Source of the DNA: Lepidostoma basale
Lineage: Eukaryota; Arthropoda; Insecta; Trichoptera; Lepidostomatidae
Assembly (NCBI GenBank): GCA_022606425.2
Contig: JAHDVF020000660.1
Coordinates: 1 to 64,000 of the forward strand
Reading direction: 5' to 3'
DNA length: 64,000 nucleotides
Shown: positions 32,406-43,025 of the stretch, piece after piece
Numbering within the stretch: the first letter of the stretch is position 1
Layout of the letters: each line of letters starts with the position of its first letter
Notes under the pieces: generated by a model
Database searches by the model: none
Told to the model about the DNA's origin: nothing
What the model saw: the letters and a program-made list of their open reading frames with translations, nothing else
Translations under genes and position numbers: made by a program

Positions 32406-32918
32406 ATACATTTCTTCTTCTTCTTCCTCAGCCTATTCCCGTCCACTCCTGGACAAAGGCCTCCTCCATTCGCTTCCATGTCACTCTGTCTTGTGCAGAC
32501 TGCATCCAGGTTATTCCGACGTGTCTGTTCAGATCATCCTTCCACCGTAGTTGCGGTCGCCCTGCACTTTTATTTGCCGTCCACGATCTCCAAGTCAGCA
32601 GTCTTCTTGTCCACTTTTCATCTGAGCTTCTGGCTACGTGACCTGCCCATTGCAATTTTAGAGTCGCCACCCGGTGGATGATGTCAGTGACCTTTGTTTT
32701 TTCTCTCACCGTATCGTTTCTGACTGTCTCTCAGGCTTATTCCTAACATGGCTCTTTCCATGGCTCTTTGGGTCACTCGTAGTTTCTCGGCACAATGTAA
32801 CAGTTTCAAGACCATAAGTACCAACTGGCAGAACGCAGGCTTCATAGACTTTTCGTTTCAGGTTGATCGGTATTTTCCGGTTTTTAAGCATCATACATTT
32901 AACCCCAGCATAAAACAA
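32406..32918 (-). mobile_element. LINE F C-terminus, best copy
   Basis: The minus frames encode MREKTKVTDIIHRVATLKLQ, WAGHVARSSDEKWTRRLLTW, SAGRPQLRWKDDLNRHVGI and AFVQEWTGIG. Upstream is NLKRKVYEACVLPVGTYGLE in a second frame after a shift near 32707. (GAA)n tail at 32406. An RTE-like C-terminus. Confidence 0.8.
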
Positions 32919-33289
32919 CTACAAAACCACACTTCCAACAATGTTTGCTACAGACGTATGAGGAATAGCCATTAGAGCTGAACCTCTGTAAGCCTTAAGT
33001 ACCAAGTAACAGTTTGGGGGGCGCTTGTCCAGACAGCCGAAATGGCGTATATTTTTGCTGGTAAAGGTTACTTAACTCATTTGCAATTATCCGCATGCAA
33101 TTGCCTTCTTTTGTTAAGTGAATGTAGTTATTTAATTAATTCCGAAATTAATTATTCACTTTTTACTTCGGCGACGTGAAATACAATCAAGAAAGTTGAT
33201 TGCATTTATAATCTGGCTAATTTATGTGCATCTGCAATCGGTAATTAGCATCTAGTATCATTTACAAAGATTATTCACTTTATTTTTAA

Positions 33290-33673
33290 GGTCATAAAAG
33301 GTGTCCGTATGAGAAGACGAATAAATCGACGAGTGTGCATGAAAAAATTTACGACCTTCGGGTTATGAGATACCCATCTCTTCGAAGCTGTAAATAATTG
33401 TTTCCGAGCATTCCCAAAAGAAATGGGATAGAGCCACGTATAACTACCATACTCCCTCATGTAGAGATACCTCATAATTTTTTTCTGAACCCTCTCCAGC
33501 ATAACGAAATATCTCGCCTCGTGAGGACTCCATAACACAGAACCACTTTCGAGTCTGCTCCGAACCAACGCGTTGTATAGAACTCTGAACACATTGGGAT
33601 CTCTGAAAACTCTTCTCGTCCGAATGATCAAGCCCAACATTCTCAGTGCAATTTTCTACCAATTTCTAGCTAC
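33290..33673 (-). mobile_element. LINE D C-terminal segment
   Basis: The minus frame encodes MLGLIIRTRRVFRDPNVFRV, LYNALVRSRLESGSVLWSPH and ERVQKKIMRYLYMREYGSY. It provides the uninterrupted version of the sites filled by the R1-like element (33455 region) and the MITE (33390 region). Confidence 0.75.
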
Positions 33674-33685
33674 TTCTATCCTACT

Positions 33686-34159
33686 GGAGTTTTGGTCCCA
33701 TCCCTAATGTATGGAAGCGAAGCATGGAACTGGCAGAAGAAGGATGAAAGAATAAATGCGGTAGAGTTGAGGTCCCTAAGACGTATGTGCGGTAAGACGA
33801 TATATGACAGAATCTCAAATGCTGATATAAGAAAGGAATGTAGAGCGGAAGAAGGTATTATGAACAAAATTGTGAAATATGGAACGCATGTATGGAAAAA
33901 GAATGGGCTAAGAAAGTATACGTTAATGATGTAAATGGAGTACGGAGTCGAGGTGTACCTCGGAAAACATGGCATGACCAAATTAATCAAATTTTAAAGG
34001 TTGGTCATGTTAGAAGTCGGAGGAATCGACGTGCGTGTATGACTCGTTATATGAATGTGGAGGAAGCTAGAGAGGTTTGCCAGGATATAGTTGTGTGGCG
34101 GTCCATTCTCTCCGCCTACCCCTGCGGAGAAATGGCGTGATGGTTTGTTTGTTTGTTTG
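33686..34159 (+). mobile_element. LINE B copy with (GTTT)n tail and 12-bp target duplication
   Basis: Encodes [38 protein letters not shown], then after a shift KKVYVNDVNGVRSRGVPRKT and [18 protein letters not shown]. Flanked by TTCTATCCTACT at 33674-33685 and 34160-34171. Inserted in the opposite direction into LINE D. Confidence 0.8.
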
Positions 34160-34483
34160 TTCTATCCTACTTTAATACTTCTTTCACAGTTCCAAGTTTC
34201 ACTTTTATCAGGCATTGATACATATTTTGTGACTACATCCAATCATAAATACATTTTACACACACACGCAATAATGTCTCGAAGAGTGTTGTAATTAGAT
34301 CGTGAGAAAGATGATTGTGACAAAACCGAAACGCCCAATTTGGCACGGCAATCATATTTCATGATGGCTTAGCGAGCGATTTGCGAAACGATTTTATATG
34401 CAACACTATGAGGCATTTAGTGTGAACAAATGGCTGGGCTGATAGCGCACCTCGCTATTGTCATCTGGTACGATTGGAAATAA

Positions 34484-34560
34484 GGACGCCCTTCGTAGCG
34501 GAGTGGTTAGAACTCTGACTACCATGCCTAAGGTCCTGGGTTCGATTTTCAAATATACAT
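34484..34560 (+). mobile_element. tRNA-like SINE head (third type)
   Basis: CGTAGCGGAGTGGTTAG (box A) and GGTCCTGGGTTCGATT (box B) at tRNA spacing. No mature tRNA fold is complete. It runs straight into repeat X. Confidence 0.5.
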
Positions 34561-34573
34561 TATTACTTTTTTA

Positions 34574-34905
34574 TAAGGATTAATTGTATCTCAATAGAGA
34601 CGAATATGTAAATTGTTTTCTGGGAACAGAATATGGTGGCCGAGGCGCTTACAGGACTTATGACCTGTCATTGGTTGGGTTGAGCGATCGCTTTATATTT
34701 AACAACATTCCCCATTCCGCCCTTCTTACGACCACCACGTCTGACAAATTTTTGGAAGTTATATATATGCTAGAATGCTGCGCCTATCTTCACATTATTT
34801 AGTTCACTCTACACTAGCGTCATTTATTAATATTGGGAAGCATTAAGCATAATCATTATTTAATGCACTGTGAAGGGCTCTGCAAATCATACAGTACTAG
34901 ATTAC
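34574..34905 (+). repeat. Repeat X, plus copy
   Basis: AATTGTATCTCAATAGAGAC ... ACCTGTCATTGGTTGGGTT ... TGACAAATTTTTGGAAGTT. An unclassified interspersed repeat also seen near 35036, 43026, 44030, 60222 and 60536. Confidence 0.7.
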
Positions 34906-35126
34906 GCCTGGAGATGTCTCTCCAATTTTTATGCCTTTACTTGGACCAGTTATTTTATACAACATTTTGAATGTATACAAATTCTTGTAGACAAATACTG
35001 GATTTAACCCATTGCGGATAAATTATTTTTTCATAATGATTAATTGTATCTCAATAGAGACGAAGATGTAAATTGTTTTCTGCGAACAGAATAATATGTA
35101 TCAATGACAGAATATAATATGTATAC

Positions 35127-35151
35127 CTGAAGATAGAGGTATCCCCCGAAA
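35127..35151 (+). ncRNA. Hammerhead-like core (sister of 767)
   Basis: CTGAAGA, then AGAGG-TAT-CCCCC (stem with a mismatch), then GAAAC. Same repeat family as 700-862 and followed by the same AAACAAAGTTTTTTTC segment. Confidence 0.45.
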
Positions 35152-35608
35152 CATGTCGTGTTTTTTAAATATTTTTAAATAATTTATGGATAATAAACAA
35201 AGTTTTTTTCAATTTCCCAAGCTTAAAACCTCTTTAATTGTAAAAACATACACTATAACATTTGAGGCGCTTCTGCTTCGATGGCGCTACCGTTCAAACC
35301 ATAGGTTTCCAACCATTTCTGAACCATTACCTCTTTACAAGAAACGAATTTTCTATATTAGTTTTATCTATTATTTCTTGAATAATGATATACATTAGTA
35401 ATTAATACGAATGAAAACGTCTGTTTTTTAGAAGTTTTATTATATTTTATTCAATTGACATGTAGTCCTGAATTTGCATCGTCCTTGCAGTCATCACGGC
35501 CCTCACTAAAACTCTTGATCCACTTAAAAAGGGCAGTTTACATTAGTGTCCTAACTCCATAAACAGCCTTTAACATTTCATGAATTTTCTGATAATTTTT
35601 CCACAAGT

Positions 35609-35945
35609 TCGCCAGAAATTTGATGTTGACTTGTTGTTCCATATCTGTTGGGTTGGCATTGCTTTCCTTACTCGATATGAGTGCTGCATTTGATACCATC
35701 GATCACTCCTATCTAATAAAGCGACTGGAGATTACATATGGATTCGACGGTAGAGCAATTGACTGGCTGACCTCGTATATGTCGAATCGCTCACAGGCGG
35801 TTCAGGTCGCAAGTGAAGTGTCCCCTTTTCTCATAGTCTAAACTGGAGTTCCCCAGGGATCTGTGATGGGTCCCCTTCTATTCGTAATGTTTAAAAAAAT
35901 TCTGCTTTCGAGCGATACGTTCACCTCGACGGTTTGGTGATTACG
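35609..35945 (+). mobile_element. CR1/L2-type reverse transcriptase palm fragment
   Basis: Encodes LLSLLDMSAAFDTIDHSYLI (motif A), then FDGRAIDWLTSYMSNRSQAV, a stop, and TGVPQGSVMGPLLFVMF (motif B). Typical of L2/CR1/Rex-type LINEs. It ends before motif C. Confidence 0.75.
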
Positions 35946-36368
35946 AATTCACGTAGTGGCTCAACCGGCAACAAAGTAGCTAGTGCTCTTACGCGTATTT
36001 CATCTGAAGACCACCCGAGCAACGCAGTTCGCGTATTTAACCGACAGACCTCGTATACCCATATGGCGAAGTATAATTTTCTCATACTCAGTACAAATAT
36101 TATAAAACTAATTATCCTGCAATAGCGTCCAGCTAGCTGCTAGAATAATCGATTTGGAATACAAGATACAATTTAAATCGGCTTCTTCCCCTGGGTCACG
36201 ACTCTCAGTAGCGTTGGACCGACCGCAAAAGGAAATATATTTCTGTAACACGATTTTTATTAGATGTAACAAGTTAATATATTCATACATATTATTATAG
36301 AGAAAGGTTGCATCTTCTGAATTCAAAGTTATACGGACACAAGTCAAATACTTATTATTATATTATAG

Positions 36369-36716
36369 GTGTTCGGCTTTTTGTCCCCTAGATATCTCCG
36401 ACCGCGACAGCACAGATTGTTTTACCTACCGGCCCCCAGAACCAATCTGCCTCTGGTGACACCGGTGGGAAGAGCAATTAGTCTGCTGAACGCGGTCTCC
36501 TCGGAGATCGACGTCTTTCATGTTCAGAAAGCAAATACTCTTAATTCTGGAGAGTATCCTGTCTTCCTAATGTTGAACCATCTCTCATGCGTATCTGGTA
36601 GTATACTATACACAATATATTATTTTACCTGTTCTCAATAGATGCCTTAAAAATAAATTTTGTAATGTCTGTTGATGAAATAAACTGATTTGATTTGATT
36701 TGATTTGATTTGATTA
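36369..36716 (+). mobile_element. LINE D 3' end with (TTTGA)n tail
   Basis: Encodes PRYLRPRQHRLFYLPAPRTN, LPLVTPVGRAISLLNAVSSE and a stop. The 3' UTR is short and ends in five or more GATTT units at 36690-36716. Confidence 0.75.
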
Positions 36717-36783
36717 TCCTTCTATTACCGGTGAATTTTAAATAATATAATTTAGTCCATTGTTTTGACCGAAACGCTATGAT

Positions 36784-37105
36784 ACTTCAACATTATTAAC
36801 TAACTAACCATTACGCTGTCTGTCCGAAAGGGTAGGCTGAAATAATGGACCTGCCACACTTTAACCGACGCGGCACTCACTCCATCCTTCTTTTTTCGCC
36901 CCACGGGAGACGCGGTGTGATGGGTTGCGAACCTCATCGCCACCAATCCCTCCTCCGCACACTTCGATCGTAAAACATCCACAAAATAAATCTAAAACAA
37001 AAAATATAATATAAAATAACAAAATAAAAATAATTTAACACATAATGTTATTTTTAGATGGTGTACACTTTGTCTATTTAATTTATGTTCCACGTATCCA
37101 CCGTT
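36784..37105 (-). mobile_element. Short element sharing the LINE A 3' end (GTTA-SINE), second copy
   Basis: AACTAACTAACCATTACGC (tail), the LINE A-like end, then the family-specific part GCCCCACGGGAGACGCGGTG, GGGTTGCGAACCTCATC, down to the ACACATAATG / CCACGTATCCACCG segment. Homologous to 21300-21632 over about 320 bp. Confidence 0.7.
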
Positions 37106-37253
37106 TATTTTAATTACCTGTAATTAGGCACTTAAAACAAACCAACACCAGCAAGAACTTAAAAATAATATTGAATAAATTATTCAAATTGTCATTGGAA
37201 CAAATGAAAACTGTTAAAATTTATAACACTGTTATAATATCACAATTTTTTAT

Positions 37254-37372
37254 TTTTAACTTATTGATAATGTTGCGACAGCTGTTTCGCCAACCGATGT
37301 TGTATGTTACACCTGATGATGCTAACATCGATTGGCGAAACGGCTGTCGCAACATTATCAAAAAATGTATAA
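37254..37372. repeat. Palindrome with a complete hammerhead-like core (37313-37340)
   Basis: Arms TTGATAATGTTGCGACAGC and its complement GCTGTCGCAACATTATCAA. The centre, on the + strand, has CTGATGA, T, GCTAA-CATCGA-TTGGC (5-bp stem with one G-U), GAAAC. All conserved core positions checked are present. Confidence 0.65.
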
Positions 37373-37494
37373 AAAATATGTTTTTTAACATTACTTCAGA
37401 GAACCTTTAAAAAAATAGTTTGATACGAACCGAGAAATCAGAAATTAAGGATAAATTACATCTCTTGGTCAAATGCGCCAAAGATCATAATATA

Positions 37495-37945
37495 ACTAAC
37501 TAGCTAACCATCACGCCGTCTCTCCGAAGGGGCAGGCAGAAAGAATGGACGGCCACACTTATCTTTTTGACGTATTTCTCTCGCTTCCTCAACATTAATA
37601 CTTCGTGTCATACACGCACGTCGATTTCTCCGACTCCTCACGTGGCCGACATTTAGTATTGGATTGATTTGATCGTGCCACGTTTTTCTCGATCTTCCTC
37701 TATTTCTAGTTCCGTTTTCTTCGTTTACATATACTTTCTTATTTTTTATAGATAAACTTAAGGCGTTAACACTGTGTAATTCATAATGACGATTTTTTTT
37801 ATGAATAAGCACATTATTAAGCACAACATGTCGAGAATAAAAAAATCAAAAGTGGATAAAACAGGGTTCTAATTCGTAAAAAAATCGTCATTCTTTCTTT
37901 CCGTGTGTCCACACCACATTAATGATCCTTTCATTATTTTACTCA
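37495..37945 (-). mobile_element. LINE A 3' end, minus, interrupted
   Basis: Tail TAACTAACTAGCTAACC, then the A 3' end ([20 protein letters not shown] on the minus strand). The copy resumes at 37885-37945 (CCATGTGTCC-like, GATCCTTTCATTATTTTA) after an unrelated segment that contains a small MITE. Confidence 0.65.
37785..37892. mobile_element. Mini inverted-repeat element, 108 bp
   Basis: Ends AATGACGATTTTTTTTATGA and its inverse TTCGTAAAAAAATCGTCATT. No coding capacity; lies inside a LINE A copy. Confidence 0.55.
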
Positions 37946-38245
37946 ATACAAAATTATAAGAACATAAAACTCATTTCGAAATATAATACCTGTATATTTT
38001 TTTAAATTTAATTTATTATTTGTGACTTGCGCCGATATAATCACGAGTTTTATAGTATTTGGAATGAATTTATATGACCATAAACGCCGAGTTAGTGTTA
38101 CCTGTTTTTTGCATGCTAAAACCATCTCATAGACCACTTTCTTCACTCTCCACAGATCCCAGTCACGGAGTGTCGCTACATTCGTTGTTCTCGAACAACG
38201 CGGCATGCAATAAAATATACTATTATTTTAATACATGTATAACAC

Positions 38246-38380
38246 AACTAACTAACCATCACGCCGTCTCCCCAAATGGGTAGACAGAAATATTGGACTG
38301 CCACACTTTTCTTTCCTGACTTCCCTAGCTTCCTCAACATTAATATTTATATACATCGTGTCATGCACGTATGTCGATTT
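38246..38380 (-). mobile_element. LINE A 3' end, minus
   Basis: CAACTAACTAACCATCACGC ... CATGCACGTATGTCGATTT. About 130 bp, no frame. Confidence 0.65.
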
Positions 38381-38437
38381 GCCATGTTTTTTTTTTGTAT
38401 ACATCAGGTCATATGAACCCGATTACTGTATACATTT

Positions 38438-38857
38438 TTTTTAGCTATTATAATGTATTGATTCTCGTGGCATGTGATAGGTAGCTAATCTATCGCCATT
38501 TATAGAGGATTCAAATTATTTAACGGATTGCCAAATGGGGTAAGAGTTGCCGGTTCTCTTGCGATCTTTCGTCGAAAATGCTTTAAATATGTTATAAGTA
38601 CCGATGTTTGGTTTTTATTGTTTTTCATTTTTGTTTTTTATAATATTAATTGTTTATAAAATGTTGTTATATAAGTTGTAAAATGTTTTTGTAATTTTTT
38701 ATAACTTTGTTGAATAAATAAATAAATTTTGTCACGTGAATTCTTCACCGAACCAAAGACAGTGTGACAACCACGCTGCCATCGCCGGAATCGAATCCAG
38801 GACCTTCGGTGTGGCAGTAAAAGCACTTACCACTCGGCCACGAAGGTAGTCGTTTGT
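38438..38857 (-). mobile_element. SINE1, minus, split by a CR1-like 3' end
   Basis: Body part 38438-38505 and head part 38728-38857 (box B as GGAATCGAATCC on +). The middle 38506-38727 is foreign (see next entry). Confidence 0.7.
38506..38727 (+). mobile_element. CR1/Jockey-like ORF end inserted in SINE1
   Basis: Encodes LFNGLPNGVRVAGSLAIFRR, then KCFKYVI and a UTR ending in AATAAATAAATAAA. 5'-truncated. The SINE1 copy at 58070 shows the uninterrupted GCCATTTTATTGTCACG site. Confidence 0.6.
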
Positions 38858-38869
38858 TCGATCTATCAC

Positions 38870-39185
38870 AGGGTTTCCCATACTTATTTATACCATACCC
38901 TACTTCAATGATTCAGAAATCTCCCATCTAGCATTTTTTTATTTACCAAACAAATTCTGGAAAATAATTACTTGCTTTTTTATTTAATTTTCATAAATAA
39001 ATAATATGTATATTATGTTACATTACTACTCAAAAGAAAATTAGTGCGATCCTTGGGCTTGATGTTATCTGCAAAGAGTTTTTATAGACTTGAACTTGGA
39101 TCTTCTGGCTTACAGAGGTTCAGCTCATGTGGCTATTCCTCTTACTTCTGATGGGAACATTGTTGGAAGATGATTTGGTGGGTTG
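38870..39185. other. No gene recognised
   Basis: AT-rich. 39085-39180 is similar to an inverted piece near 32940-33010 (GCTTACAGAGGTTCAGCTC), so it holds an unclassified repeat. Confidence 0.4.
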
Positions 39186-40570
39186 TTAGTTTATGCGGGG
39201 GTATGATTTGTGTGGCCCGGAGTGTTCCTCTGAAGGAGGATCGATCAAAATTGTCGGAGTATCGGGAGCTGTGATGAATATGTCTGGTCGATTTTGAAAA
39301 TTGTCGAAAAGATCTTTGCCTTTCTTATTATCTTTGAAACTGTGCCAGGCGCCATGTTTGAAATTTAGGTGTCCAGCTAGGACTGTGGGAATGTTTTCGA
39401 AGAAAACATCGTCCAGTTCTATTGGAGTGAATCGTCTACGAGGTGGAGGCGGAAATGAATTTAAGGGGACCAGCATTTTTTGTTTGGATCACTATAGCAG
39501 TGGTTTCAATATTTATGTTAGAAGCAGTGGCGGTACTTCCATACAAGCAGAAAAGCCGGGCTTGCCTTAAAAATCTATAATAAAACGAAGTTTTTTGCAC
39601 GTTTGAGCAGTCTTACGAATATTTATACGAATATTCGAACGAATATTTATAATATTTCGAATTTTCGCGCGAGTTAAAGTGATTTAATTCGCTGCGTTGC
39701 AAATGACTCCGCTGACATGCGCAGAAATGACCTAAATGTATGTTTTGTTCCACTCATACGCGCAGTATTTTATTTCACTCATACGCACCGTAGGTGAGAT
39801 GCCCGCGAAATCGCCTACGTCCACATGTTTTGTTTCGTGTTTTCGATGGGCTTCATATTGGGCTTGCAAAATGTAAAAGGGTCTTTGTCGCACTTATGTA
39901 TTTTTGGCTTGTAATCATATAGCTAGGTGCATATATACCAGAAGACATCTACAATTTTTTGTATGGATTTGAAGCCGGGCTTTATCACTCTGAAGTATGT
40001 TACTATTCGATGTGTTACGAACTTCATTTCTATTGTTAGAATGTTATCTGTCATTTACGTTATGTGCATAAATGTTGTGAAAGGAAAGATTATGTAATTT
40101 CTTTACGAACATTTATTTATAATTCGTGTTACGGTGTTAACAAATTTATTATTATTGTATATTTAAAGCTCATTTCTTATTAATTATATACAAGAACATG
40201 AGTTTGATGACGCAGAAAATTATTTTTCGTATAGATTTAAAATGCGCCTAGAATGGGATCAAAAATCAATTAATTTAGAAAGATAAAATTATTTTAATCA
40301 GGAAAAATACATTACCGTGACCCTCTACTAATATTAGAACACAAAAAGTCGGACGGGCTTGCCTTACTGGTTGACCCTAGGCACGCCACTGGTTAGAAGG
40401 TGTTGTTGAGGAGCAATGCTGGACGGATTTTTTTATTAGGATTGCTGTACCACCTCCTTTGTTATTAAGGCTGTCGGTTCGGTAGGTGAGGTTATGGCGA
40501 TTTAGTTATTTCAACAACAAATCATTTACAGCGATAAAACCGCATTCACCTATGATGATGGGAATGGCAA
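39186..40570 (-). mobile_element. Jockey-type endonuclease remnant, split by a hAT element
   Basis: With 39525-40391 and one target copy removed, the minus strand reads: ECGFIAVNDLLLK, SLNNKGGGTAILIKKSVQHC, SSTTPSN-INIETTAIVIQT, PLNSFPPPPRRRFTPIELDD, TVLAGHLNFKHGAWHSFKDN, then PTILIDPPS. This is the apurinic-type endonuclease domain of Jockey LINEs (G-G-G-T-A-I ... A-G-D-F-N-A-K-H type, with D-F changed to H-L here). Decayed. Confidence 0.75.
39525..40391. mobile_element. hAT-type non-autonomous transposon, 867 bp
   Basis: Perfect 8-bp target duplication GTTAGAAG at 39517-39524 and 40392-40399. Terminal inverted repeat CAGTGGCG at both ends. 8-bp duplication and CAGnGGCG ends define hAT elements. 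No transposase frame. GGGCTTGCCTT occurs near both ends in direct orientation. Confidence 0.88.
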
Positions 40571-40691
40571 CAGTAATTTTCTTACAAAATTTGTCATAAT
40601 CGGGTATTTAGTTTCTGTCTCGACACAAAGCCACACTATTGTATTTTTTTGTTTGTTGAATAGTGCTTTAAAAGATTCATCATTTTGCAAT

Positions 40692-41280
40692 CAGCATTTG
40701 AAATTCTATCGTATATGGTTCTACCACACATACGTCTTAGGGACCTCATCTCTACCGCATTTATTCTGCTCTCATCCTTCTTCTGCCAGTTCCATGCTTC
40801 GTTTCCATACATTAGGGTTGGGACCAGAACTCCATTGTGAACGGCCGTTTTCGCTTTCATTGATAAATTCTTGTTTCCAATAACTATTTTTAAAGCTCTA
40901 TTCACTTTGTTACCCGCACCAACCCTTCTTTCGACGTCACTATCCGTTCAGCCATCTGCTGTAAACATGCTACCTAAATATACGAATTCCCTCACCTGTT
41001 CCAAGTTCTCTTCGTTCACACTTATATTACAAACTGTCATTTGCTCTTCCCTTTCGAAAACCATCACCTTTAACTTTCCAACATTCATCATTAAATCATT
41101 TGACTTGCATACCTCATACATTCTCGTCACCAAGACTTGGAATCGACGTGCGTGTATGACTCGTTGTATGAATGTGGAGGAAGCTAGAGAGGTTTGCCAG
41201 GATAGAGTAGTGTGGCGGTCCATTCTCTCTGCCTACCCCTGCGGGGAAACGGCGTGATGTTTTTTTTGTTTGTTTGTTTG
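40692..41280 (-). mobile_element. LINE B insertion with a 5' inversion (twin-primed)
   Basis: 40692-41142 is LINE B on the minus strand (QVLVTRMYEVCKSNDLMMN ... MCGRTIYDRISNAD). 41143-41280 is the LINE B 3' end on the plus strand ([18 protein letters not shown] ... GGCGTGATG, (GTTT)n tail). The whole is flanked by TCATTTTGCAAT at 40680-40691 and 41281-41292. One duplication around both halves shows a single insertion event. Confidence 0.85.
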
Positions 41281-41429
41281 TCATTTTGCAATTCTAAATT
41301 TCTTCTTGATAATGCATGGCCACATCAGTTATATCTACCAATATTGGTTGAGTTATCCAAGATGGGAAAAAAAATTCTTTTAAATCTGAAGATCAGTAAT
41401 TTAAGTCACTAGCAATTTTATCTAAAAAT

Positions 41430-42115
41430 AACTAACCATCACGCCATTTCCCCGGATGGGTAGGCAGAGAGGATGGATCGCCATAATGCTCTGTCCTGAA
41501 ATACCTCTCGGAATTCCTCTCCATTCATACATCGTACCATGCACGCACGTCGATTATTCCGACTTCGAATGTGACCGCCTTTTAGTAATTGATTAATTTG
41601 GTCATGCCATGTATTCCTCGGTCGTCCTCGGCTTCTTTTTCCACTCTTTCCACACTTTCCACTCTGCTTGTGTACAACTTTTTAACCATTCTACTCTCAT
41701 CCATTCGTTCCATATGTCCAAACCATCTCAGGGATCCTTTTTAATTTTATCCATGACGCAGTCATCTGCCTTACATTTCTTTCTTATTTCATCGTTCGGT
41801 ATTCTATCATACAACGTTTTCCTGCACATTCTTCTTAGTGATATCATTTCTACGGCGTTTATCCTGCTTTCATCCTTCTTTTGCCAGCTCCAAGCTTCAC
41901 TTCCATACATGAGGGTTGACACTAGAACTCTATTGTGTACTGCCATATTTGCTTCTGTGGATATATTTCTATTAACAGTAATGACTTTGAGTGCGCCATT
42001 TATTTTATTCCCAGCACCAACCCTTCTTTCGATGTCTTTCTCCATTTTTCCGTATCTTGTAAACATGCTTCCCAGGTACGTAAATTCGGTAACTTGCTCC
42101 AATTTCTCGCTCATT
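41430..42115 (-). mobile_element. LINE C, reverse transcriptase C-terminus
   Basis: The minus frame encodes [75 protein letters not shown] and KTLYDRIPNDEIRKKCKADD, then a frameshifted 3' end with AACTAACCATCACGCC. A sister family of A and B, open for about 130 codons. Confidence 0.75.
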
Positions 42116-42340
42116 TTATCCAAGTGATCCACAATAACAATTGCAGCTGAATTAGTCACCGCACACTTACTTAGCCAATAAAATTTGCTCAAATTTGTTG
42201 TCCCAAACATTTTTTTAAACACCTGCAGAAATCCAATGAAGCCAAGAATCCTAGATTTTGCAGCAATAAGCGTCTTGTTTGCTCCTTGTAGTTGTTTATT
42301 TAGCATGTTTAATTTTTCTAAAATGTCTGTCAAATAACTC

Positions 42341-42875
42341 ATTTATCATCGGCTGTCCCTCGTGTCCGAGGAAGACTCTCCTTCACGGTTGTGGGTCTGC
42401 ATCTGACTGAAGAGCCCGATCCTGGACCCACAAATTCTGGGGCATCTGCCGTCACCTTCTTCCAGTGGTCTCTCATCTCTCCTCCTCCTCTCTGCGACGT
42501 CGTCTCTGCGCTGTGCTTCAAAGTCTTGCGTGCTTTTATGTACTGTTCTCCACCTAGGTCTGTCTTCTGCAGTATTTTCCCAGCAATCACAGTCGATGTT
42601 AGTCTTCTGTAGGTTTCTTTTAAGGGAGTCCTTAAAGCGTTTCCTCTGACCACCGTGCGTTTCCCTTGGGTGAGCTGAGAGTACATAATCTTCCTTGGGA
42701 CTCTTGTCTTAGGAATTCTGAAGACGTGACCAGCCCAGCGCAGTTGTCTCTGAATAATGGCAGCCTCAATACTTGTCATATTGACCTCAGCAAGTATGCG
42801 GTCATTTGTCTGTTTGTCCTGCCATTTCACATTTAGGATCCTACGTAGACAGCGTTGGTGGTATCGCTCTTAACT
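42341..42875 (-). mobile_element. LINE H (BovB/RTE-like) C-terminus
   Basis: The minus frame encodes KWQDKQTNDRILAEVNMTSI, AAIIQRQLRWAGHVFRIPKT and PRKIMYSQLTQGKR, with a (GAT)-type tail. The pattern K-W-Q-D-x-x-x-x-x-x-V-L-x-x-x-x-x-x-S-I-E ... Q-R-Q-L-R-W-x-G-H is typical of this LINE group. Confidence 0.75.
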
Positions 42876-43025
42876 CGCTAATGCTTGACCGAAAAGTCAG
42901 AATTGCAATATTTTTTTCGAAAATGCGTTTTTCGACAATAATGTAACAAATATTCATGTTTTTTTTTAATGTATACATATACTTGTATACGAATACTGGA
43001 TTTCACCCATTATGGATTATCGATT

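Noticed and set aside
38870..39185. Possible host exon between repeats
   Set aside because: No frame with family resemblance; part of it recurs inverted near 32950, so it is a repeat.
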